A DNA stretch of 64,000 bases, from positions 558,001 to 622,000 of the forward strand of contig JANEZZ010002243.1 of NCBI GenBank assembly GCA_026122225.1. Direction: 5' to 3'. Below the pieces are notes generated by a model. It had not been told where the DNA came from. It worked only from the letters and a program-made list of their open reading frames with translations, and did no database searches. This DNA is from Heloderma charlesbogerti (lineage: Eukaryota > Chordata > Lepidosauria > Squamata > Helodermatidae). Numbering within the stretch: the stretch's first letter is position 1; each line of letters opens with the position of its first letter. This document shows, in pieces, positions 56,283-64,000 of this stretch. Position numbers and translations under genes: made by a program.

Positions 56283-57642
56283 TAGGGATGTACGAAAGCT
56301 TTACCTGGCTCTAGGGATGGACGGAACACTTACCTTCCATTCTGTTCTATTTCTGCGGTGGGGGGGAGGCGCTCCCTTCCTCCCCCCCAGAATCCTGGCT
56401 GGCTGGTTCCGCTCCGCAGGGATTCTGCAGAGCCGCCGGCCGGTTCCGCCAGCAGCTGGACATCTGGCCGCTGGCTAGCAGGGACACAAATGGCGGCAGC
56501 CGTAGCCGCTGCCATTTGCGTCCCTGCAGTCAGCTGTGATAGGCTACGTAAATGTTTACATAGCCTATCATGGCTGATTTAAAAAAACAAACAAACGCAC
56601 GTACATACACAAATGGCGGCAGCCATGGCCGCCACCATTTGTGTATGCACTTTTTTTTTTTTTTAAGTCAGCTGTGATAGACTACGTAAACATTTATGTA
56701 GCCTATCACGGTGTTTTTTTAAAATCTAGCCATGATAAGCTACGTAAATCTTTACGTAGCCTATCACTTTGTTTGTTTGTTTTGAACTGGAAATGGCGGC
56801 AGTGGCAGCCAGTTGGAAGACCGGCTGCCACCGCCGCCGCCGCCACACCACCGCCGGAGCTGCCGCCGGAGCCGCAGCCACCAGGAAGATCCGCTCTAGG
56901 TAAGTCCCATCCCGGGGGGGGGCGTGGGGGCATTCCGCCACCAATTTCAGGGGGCCGAATGCACTGGCATTCGGCCTCCCCGAGATCTGTGCCAGAACTT
57001 TCGTACATCCCTACCTGGCTCCGTGCCGGGCAATCCATGGGGGGGGAGGTGCTCCATCCCTCCCCCCAGAATCCTCCCCAGCCGGCTCTGTGGAGCCACC
57101 AGCCAGGGCTGGCCACAGCCAGAGTTCCAGCCACGGCCGGGCTGCTGTGGCCGCAAATGGCGGCCATCGTGGCGGCCACCATTTGCGTCCTTGCAGTAAG
57201 CCGTGATAGGCTATGTAAGTATTTACGTCGCCTATCACAGCAAAGAGCAGGGACGCAAATGGCGGCCACTACACCATTTGCATGGCTGCTTTTACCGTGG
57301 TAGGCTACGTAAATACTTACGTAGCCTATCACGGCAAAGAGCAGGGGTTCAAATGGCTTAGCAGCCACCATTTGCATCCCTGTTCTTTGCCGTGATAGGC
57401 GACGTACATACTTATATAGCCTATCACGGCTGACTGCAAGGATGCAGCCACAGCAGCCCAGCAGTGGTCAGCTGGGAGACCAGCCGGAGCTGCTGCCGCT
57501 GCATCTGCTGCCAGGTAAGCGCCGTCCCAGGGGGATTCTGCAGGGTGGTGGGGGGAGGCCGTTCCGCCACTGATTCCGGGGGGCTGGATTTTAAAGAATC
57601 CGACCTCACTGGAGTCCATGGTGAAATTCTCTGACATCCCTA
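56283..57642. mobile_element. hairpin-array hAT element hosting a nested relative
   Basis: TTATCTAT at 56275-56282 and TTATCTAC at 57643-57650, seven of eight. The A-type left tip TAGGGATGTACGAAAGCTTT is split after 29 bp by the nested element. The remainder, 57022-57642, has P1-type hairpins at about 57198, 57292 and 57378 and a B-type right end, preceded by an alanine-coding segment ending GCCAG-GTAAGC. Confidence 0.92.
56312..57013. mobile_element. hairpin-array hAT element nested in 56283-57642
   Basis: CCTGGCTC at 56304-56311 and 57014-57021, a perfect duplication of the host element's own sub-terminal sequence. The left tip is TAGGGATGGACGGAACACTT. The right side is recombinant: B-type sequence (CCGAGATCTGTGCCAGAAC) joins an A-type tip (TTTCGTACATCCCTA). 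P1 hairpins lie at about 56525, 56668 and 56725. The segment 56793-56899 runs from ATG to CTAG-GTAAGT. Confidence 0.95.
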
Positions 57643-57660
57643 TTATCTACCTGTTTTACT

Positions 57661-57960
57661 TACAGATGTCAGAGAAATCTGCAACTTATTAAAATCAGTT
57701 CAGATTTTTATGAATTCGACCTGCAAATTTCACAGCAGACTGGTCTTTTCTGAATTACATGGATTCCACAGACTTGCAGACCATTTTTTTTTCTTTTTGT
57801 GGGGGGATTCGTGCAAATGTGCCTTCAAAAACAGGAATTACTCTTGTACATCCCAAAAGATTAAATCTCATTTTGTTAATCAGCGGATGACAGGACTAAT
57901 GACACCTAACACTCTGTGAAACACAGCCAAAATGGATGTAAGAAAAACTGTACATCCCTA
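57661..57960. mobile_element. hAT-type MITE
   Basis: TACAGATGTCAGAG to CTGTACATCCCTA, flanked by GTTTTACT and GTTTTAAC (six of eight). CACAGCAGACTGGTCTTTTC matches the interior of 23900-24297. It lies almost directly against the preceding element. Confidence 0.65.
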
Positions 57961-58216
57961 GTTTTAACGCAGTTGGCAGGTAAAATACTGATCCAGACAG
58001 AGTGGCAATTCTTAGGCATTTCAACATTACAAACATTTATTGGTGTTATATCATTTAATGGTTATAACTTTCCTCAAAGAATCTTGGGAACTGTAGTTTG
58101 GAAAGGATGTTGAGATTTCTCTGTTAAAGATCCCCAGGCTTCTCACATAAATAGAGTTTCCAGATTTTACAGACAAGGAATGGCTACTAATGCTGCTTAA
58201 GACCAGAACAAACATG

Positions 58217-58798
58217 TGTGAAAGTTTGAGGCCTACAGAGATAAAAAAAAGGGGGGGGGAGGTCCAGCTTAGAGGCCTGGAGTTTTTGTTGGGAAGGGGT
58301 ATCCCCCAGAGGAATAGTTTCATTTCCCCAGTTAAGTTTCATTTTCATTTCCCAAGTTAATTTTCATTTCTTCAGGTTTGAAACAGTACTATTGGTTTTG
58401 AGGGAGGAGAGTATAAAAAGAGAGTGAGAGAGCCAGTAAGGGTCAGAGTCAGGAGACCAGAGCCTGAAGAGAGAGCAGGAAGAAGCAGCCTAGAAGAGCC
58501 TAAGGACAGCTAGGGTAAAGGAACTTGTGTTTTGCAACTTTTGTTTTCTCGTAATGTTTTTTGTAACACTCAGATCTATTGTGTAAATACCTTCAGTTGT
58601 TATTTGCTTGCTTTAATTTATGAGTAAACTATTGTGGCTAAACCCTGTATCTTCAGTGTGAATCACTCCACTTCTACAGCCTAAACCCCATGTTATTAGG
58701 AAGGGGATGTTTAAAAGAAGGAAGGTGGGACTCTTAAGGAAGTAAGAGATCCTGAAGGAGTTGCTCAGGGGGTCCAGGTCATATGGGGAATCCTGACA
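58217..58798 (+). mobile_element. solo LTR of an LTR retrotransposon
   Basis: Begins TGTGAAAG, ends CCTGACA, and is flanked by ACATG on both sides (58212-58216, 58799-58803). These features fit an LTR with a 5-bp duplication. A TATA-like GAGTATAAAAAGAG lies at about 58410, consistent with an internal promoter. A second copy starts at 63290. No primer-binding site, polypurine tract or internal coding sequence follows, so this is a solo LTR left by recombination. A Ty3/gypsy or endogenous retroviral origin cannot be decided from the LTR alone. Confidence 0.85.
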
Positions 58799-58924
58799 AC
58801 ATGTCCTTAGTTACCTGTGTTATCTACTCAGAACCACCTCTCACATTGCTATTACAGCAGTAGGTGTGTACCCAATATTTCATAGTTTGAGACTACCATT
58901 GTCTAAGGCGGGTTGGTGACCAGA

Positions 58925-59035
58925 TTCCTTCCAGATGACTTTGGACTCTAACTCTCACAACCCCTGACCACTGGCCATTCTAGCTGAATCTGGTGGGAAT
59001 TCTAGTCCAAAACTTCTGGAGGACACCAGCTTGCC
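58925..59035. repeat. palindromic interspersed repeat
   Basis: CTAACTCTCACAACCCCTGAC, ACTGGCCATTCTAGC and GTGGGAATTCTAGTCC form the two halves seen at 4365-4475. Confidence 0.6.
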
Positions 59036-60299
59036 TATTCCTGACCTAAGAAATATTATCATGGGAGGACGAGAGAACCAAGGTGTGGGGAGAAAATAAC
59101 AGTTCTATTTATGCTATGAATTGTTCTTGCAAATCATTTACATATCTTTGTATTTTGGTCCTTATATGGTTTTATACAAATGAGGCCATCTTTTCAGGAT
59201 CTTTGTCTTCTATTGCTGTATATATATGTGTGGATGTGCCTCTGTTGCCACCAAAATGTCATCTTTTCTGAGACTGTGTTTTCCCAACAGGTGGCATTTT
59301 CCATCATGAGTACTCAGAAGGTGCTGGGGCATTTGTCATAGGGATAGTACCGTGTTGTGCTTATTGCTACTCTGAGCATACACAAAATATTGGAACTGCT
59401 TTCTCAGTGTGTGGCAGAGAAAGCAATTTCATGAGCAGAGTAGCAAGCAAACAAGCTCAAGGAAATACAGTTCAAAAGCCATCCAAATCATCTGGCCACT
59501 TTTTACTGACTTTAGTGGGGTTGGACAGGCCAAATACAGTTCAGCATCTCAGGTTCTTTAACTGAAATCTCCAGACTTCAAAAAACACCTATTCATAAAG
59601 TTAGTTGCTTGCTTATTGCAAATTTAACATGTGTGAGGAAATGATTTGTGTGTTATTGGGAGAGAAGAGAGACGGACTTCATATTGAACCTTTTTGATAT
59701 TGCATTAGGCTGAGAGATGTTTTCATCCAGCAAGATTTATCACTATTGGCAAACATAAAATCTGTTCCTTGGTGCATAGCATGATAAAATTTGACCACAA
59801 CAATGCAACAGATTTGCCTGAATCTTAGAAATTCCCCGATGAAAAGGGTCCTACTCATTTTAGGTTCTAAAATGCCCTCACCTTTACTGGATGTTTACTA
59901 GAGTTCCACACAATGAAATACTTTAACGCTATTCAGGCATTATATAACTGTGAGCATAGGGGGAGCGTGGGGACACATGTGGAGTGGGACTCTCCACTCC
60001 ACTGGTGACCTTCCCAGGCTGAAACACAAGGTCTGAAGAAATGCTGTCATCACATTTGGCTGATCACAGTTGCAATCCTTCATGTGACTGGGACATTTGA
60101 CTCACCTAGCACCTCCTGAATTAGGGTCAAAACAGACCTTAATTTAAATCTGTGTCTAGCAGGTACATCTTTTCTTTTTTTTCTTTTTTACTCTACAGTA
60201 GGCACAGTGGGAAATGATCTGGATTGGGACCCTGGCATGGGAGTGGGGGCTATTAAGACTTAGATTGGGACTGGAATCCTTGCTGTTAGAACAAGGAGT
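59036..60299. other. no recognised feature
   Basis: No supported gene or repeat. Confidence 0.5.
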
Positions 60300-60475
60300 C
60301 CACAATTTTTGGAGATAGGGCATAGAGGGTTTCAGAAGGTCTGAGGTTCAAATCCTCGCATCTTCAATTAAAGGTCAGGTAGTGGGTGATGTGAAAGACC
60401 TCTGATCAAAAGCCACTGCCAGTGAGAGCAGAAAATACTGTGCTGTCCTACAGCAGTTTCTTATGTTCCTCTATT
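60300..60475 (+). repeat. degraded tRNA-derived SINE
   Basis: A B-box-like AGGTTCAAATCC, then GATGTGAAAGACCTCTGATC and CAGCAGTTTCTTATGTTCC, follow the order of a tRNA-headed SINE but are heavily diverged. Confidence 0.45.
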
Positions 60476-60819
60476 ATAAAAAACTAAGAATAATACAGTA
60501 ATACAGGATGATACAAAGAAGGGAAGGGGAAATCTAAAGAGAAGGGAATAGGGAAAAAAGGTTTACTGTTTGTACTGGATTGGATTTTTTTAAAAAATGA
60601 ATAAACTGTTATTCATACACACACACAGCAACAATATTCAATAAGGTCTTCAAAGAATCAGGATATGATCTAGAAATTAGCCAGTTCTTCTCAATTAAAA
60701 AGGATGTCACAACCGACAAAGCCATTCTTAGAAGATACCAAATCCATCACCTTTAGAAAGCATATTTCATGCTAAATTTGTTTTTATTAAGAAACACCAT
60801 GTGCCACATCCTTCAAAAT
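60476..60819. other. no recognised feature
   Basis: AT-rich; nothing supported. Confidence 0.5.
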
Positions 60820-60827
60820 ATTGTACG

Positions 60828-61188
60828 TAGGGATGGTGCGGGTGCCCAATTCCATCTGGGAAACTGTGGGGTTCCCCCCCTCACACCCCCAAGCCATGTT
60901 CGCCCAGCCCTTGCTGCCACTTGCCCTCTGCCCAGGCCCACCGAGCCACCCACACCCACCCAGACAGCCTTGTCGAGCTCCACGACCGCCATTTGCAATT
61001 ATGCACATTTGCGAAAATGCACATATTAGCGCATATGCAAATACGGACATTTTTGTGGTTGTCATTTTATTTTTCAAAAAATGGCAATAGCAGAGCTCAA
61101 CGAGGCTGCCCGGGTGAGTGTGGGAGGCTCAGTAAGTGGCAGGGAGCTCAAGCCTGGGTCTGGGCGCACAGCACCTGCCCGTCCCTAA
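60828..61188. mobile_element. hAT-type MITE
   Basis: TAGGGATGGTGCGGGTG to CCCGTCCCTA, flanked by ATTGTACG (60820-60827) and ATTGTATG (61189-61196). The single difference is CG versus TG, as expected of CpG deamination. The interior shows palindromic symmetry around GCACATTTGCGAAAATGC. Confidence 0.85.
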
Positions 61189-61780
61189 TTGTATGAGTCT
61201 ATTTCTTTAAAAAGTCAGCTGGATTTTCAGTGGCCAAAGTTCTCTGGGTTTTGTCTTGTTTTTAATTTCTGAGCCCAGAGCCTTTCACTGTGATGTTCCA
61301 CTTTCAATTCTGCAAAAATAAGGCATATTTATAGTGAACAATCCTTTATCTGCTGTTTCCTTCCATTTAAGAGAAAAAACATAAAACCCTTGTGTGTGTT
61401 TTACCATCACTTGGCCCATGCACTTCAAAAGTAATGCTCAGCCTCATCATCTTCAGGATAAGGAATGCAATGTGTTTATAGAGTCCAGGGCTCTATCGAT
61501 AGTAGTGCTTTTCCCAGTATTGAAATGCACTGATAACTGTTGGGGCACATTACACATTACATATACCACTTTTCTAGCATTATTTCCTCTTTTTATTCAA
61601 TATTATCCAATATACTGCAACAGATGTCATGGTGTGCACTAGAAGGTAGAAATGTGCAAGAGGGATATACCATAACCATAATGGGATAGTAACAATATGG
61701 CATGAGGTGTAGATCTGGCCCAGGTGTCCAGTACAGCCACCCACCCACTCCACCCCACCCCAATTCACATCTATCAGGTG
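61189..61780. other. no recognised feature
   Basis: Nothing supported. Confidence 0.5.
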
Positions 61781-62369
61781 TAGGGATGTTGTGAGAGTCA
61801 GGGAAGACTCTCCCCCTGTTCATACCCCCTGGCAGACTTCCCCCTGCTCACGCCCCCAAGACCTGCTCGTTGAGCCTCTGCGCTCACCAGGACCCACTTG
61901 CCAGGTGGCCCTGTGCCTGGTGAGCAGGTCTGGCAGCTGCCTGGTCCCTTAGCATGCTTCCATTTGAGGTAAAATTGCAGCTGCAGGAGTCCCCATCACT
62001 GGCCGCCAAGTGCACACTCTCCCCTCCTTGCAAGGAGTTGCCCACCAATCCCTCATTCTCTGCTCCATGAAAGGAGGGGAGAAAAAGGGGTTGACAGGCA
62101 ACAAGGCTCCAGAGCATCCACATTTTAAATGTTACATAAATGGCCCCATTACGTCTGCCAATTGCACAACATTAAAAATATGGAAGTTCCAGAGCCACCA
62201 TTGTTGCACTCAATGGAGGCTTGCTATGAGGACGGGCAGCCACACCGTTTTGGCAGGTGCTCACCAGGCCTTCTAGAAGCTTGCACAGTGCCATGAGCAG
62301 GGGTGGCCAGTGGCAGCGGCTTGGCAAGCACCCAGCAAAGCTGGGCGTGCGAGAGTCTGTCCATCCCTA
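61781..62369. mobile_element. hAT-type MITE
   Basis: TAGGGATGTTGTGAGAGTC to GAGAGTCTGTCCATCCCTA; the first and last ~19 bp are near-perfect inverted repeats. Flanks ATCAGGTG and ATCAGTTC agree at six of eight. The interior is non-coding and partly palindromic, for example TAAATGGCCCCATTACG. Confidence 0.75.
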
Positions 62370-63289
62370 ATCAGTTCAGTGTACACACAGTGCAAATTTC
62401 AAAGGTTAACTGAGTTTCTATTCACATAGTGGTTCAAAAGTGCAAAAATTAAGTAAGTTTGCATTAAAATGTGAACTGAGGAAATCTCTCTCCCATTCCT
62501 AGATTAAATGCATATTTCTAAGAGAATAACCCAGGGAAGGATAAAACAAAAAACCATGCTAAGCCACTGCCAATCTGGTTAGCATGAAAAATTTCCTTCA
62601 CAGCCCCAAATGTGATGGAAGTGGATGCCTGGGCTAATCCTGCATAACAAGGGAAGGTGGGGGAGATGCACTGCCAACCTGGCTGGAATGAGGCCAAGCC
62701 ACATGTGGCCGGGCCACATGAGACAAGGCCTTATATACTCCACCCCAAGTTTTAGTTTGGCTTTGAAACATTGCAGCAGTTAGGATGACCTTCAATTATT
62801 TTTGACAGAACTGAACCATACCACCAGCCAGTGCCTGCTCCTCCATTTCCACAACTCCACCCACCCCCCATAGGTGAGCATGGTCCAGAAGGGTGGGGCG
62901 CTTCTAAAAATCACAAACTTATGCAGAAACAGGATGAAACCATCTTAAGACTGAAAACATGGGAAACAGTGAGAAACTGAAATTGACTGCTTTATCTATC
63001 CCTACCTTGTACATACAGTAAAGATCCCGATTGAGGCTCTGTAGAATTTCTCTAACATAAGTCACATAATTGTTTGGGGATGCTTGCCTCCCATTTCAAC
63101 TTTTCTTATTTACTGTATTTAGTTACATACTCAGGCTGTTGTGTAAAGTTGTGTTTTGTTTTACAGATTTACCTGATCTGCACTTCCCAGAACCTAACAT
63201 GGACCTGGACACAATTTGGAGTGGGAAATCCATACATTTCCAGGGTTGCAATGCATTGCACAAATGCACAGAAGAAAGAAGAATGTGTT
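62370..63289. other. no gene; MITE right end near 63003
   Basis: TGACTGCTTTATCTATCCCTA at 62983-63003 resembles a hAT MITE right end, and is the counterpart of the orphan left end near 43281, but no partner is nearby. Otherwise unrecognised. Confidence 0.45.
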
Positions 63290-63588
63290 TGTGAAGGTTT
63301 GAGGCCTACAGGGGGAAAGGGTGGGGGGGTAGTCAGGTTTAGAGGCCTGGAGTTTTTTCTTGGGGGGGGGAGCCTTCCCTGAGAGGAGTAGGTTCATTTC
63401 CCCAGCTAAGTTTCAGTTTCATTTCCCCAGTTAAATTTCATTTCTTCAGGTCTGAAGCAGTACTTTCAGTTTTGAGGGAGGAGGTTAAATAAAGAGAGTG
63501 AGAGAGCCAGTAAGAGAGAGACAGCCAGAACCTGAAGAGGGAGCAGAAAGAAACAGCCTGGGGAAGTCCAAGTACAGCTAGGGGTGCA
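63290..63588 (+). mobile_element. second LTR copy, cut by a hairpin-array element
   Basis: TGTGAAGGTTTGAGGCC to AAGTACAGC parallels the first ~300 bp of the LTR at 58217 block by block. The continuity breaks at AGTACAGC, exactly where TAGGGGTGCACG of the next element begins. The rest of the LTR would lie beyond the window. Confidence 0.8.
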
Positions 63589-64000
63589 CGAAACCCACTT
63601 ACCTGGTCTCGCAGCTTTTCGTGGTGGGGGGGAGGTGCTTCGCTGCTCTCCCCCCAAAGTTCAGGCCGGGGGGGGAGGCTTCCTGCCTCGCCCGGCCAAA
63701 ATTCAGGCTGGGGGGGAGGCTTCCCACCTCGCCTGGCCGAAATTCAGGCCGGGGAGGAGGCGCCTCGCCTCGCCCGGCCGCGAAATTAAAAGTAAAACAA
63801 AAAACAAAAAAAGCCCCTGTGATAGGCTACGTGATGATTAATGTAGCCTATCATGGCTAGATCTGCAAAGTCAGCCGTGATAGGATATGTAAATCGTCAC
63901 GTAGCCTATCATGGGTGACTTTAAAAAAAAAAAAAAGCGCATACGCAAATGGCGGCCCCCATAGGGAGCAGCCATTCGCGTTCCTTATTTGGTCGCTGTA
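63589..64000. mobile_element. hairpin-array hAT element, runs off the window
   Basis: A-type left end TAGGGGTGCACGAAACCCAC. It is close to 24637-25391 and 44281-45246, with the same GGCCGGGGAGGAGGCGCC segment. P1-type hairpins begin at about 63815 and 63873, then a P2 half at 63945. AGTACAGC precedes it; the right duplication would be outside. Confidence 0.85.

Overview
The window is vertebrate, AT-rich, non-genic DNA, most likely from a squamate reptile (lizard or snake). That assignment is inferred from the repeats: a full-length BovB/RTE LINE, CR1 and L2-clade LINE pieces, tRNA-derived SINEs of a type common in squamates, a Tc1-type transposon and hAT-type MITEs. I recognise no host protein-coding exon, rRNA or functional tRNA. 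Every protein-like signal belongs to a transposable element, and each is broken to some degree.

Layout. 1-8 kb: a BovB 3' end at the left edge, old palindromic repeats, an L2 3' end and a second truncated BovB copy on the minus strand. 8-17.9 kb: two decayed hairpin-array elements, SINE and LINE tails, and low-copy repeats present two or three times here. 17.93-21.03 kb: a full-length BovB with target-site duplication and one obvious frameshift. 21.3-24.3 kb: a very old LINE reverse-transcriptase remnant, a LINE tail and a hAT MITE. 24.6-35.9 kb: a dense cluster of hairpin-array elements around an L2 and a CR1 LINE. 37.5-40.6 kb: a 3-kb foldback element with another element nested in one arm. 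43.6-46.2 kb: a Tc1 transposon interrupted by a hairpin-array element. 46.4-57.7 kb: five further hairpin-array elements, two nested in relatives. 57.7-64 kb: a solo LTR, several hAT MITEs and a second LTR copy cut by a hairpin-array element that runs off the window.

The dominant and least familiar component is the hairpin-array family. About seventeen copies or fragments share ends TAGGGATG/CATCCCTA. Most intact copies are flanked by 8-bp duplications, which places them in the hAT superfamily. Their interior consists of alternating palindromic modules. P1 has the arm GTGATAGGCTACGTAAA and its complement; I count roughly sixty by eye. P2 is an inverted pair of AAATGGCGGC boxes, which match the YY1 recognition motif. 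Modules are arranged in larger inverted repeats, giving palindromes made of palindromes. P1 arms vary between modules but change together. Nearly every end also carries an outward-facing AG-GTAAGT splice-donor-like site, in several copies about 107 nt downstream of an ATG in a GC-rich, exon-like segment.

No transposase for this family is in the window, so all copies are non-autonomous. Nested insertions give a relative chronology: the family is younger than the local CR1, the Tc1 copy and one LTR, it has inserted into its own members, and it was itself hit by a SINE.
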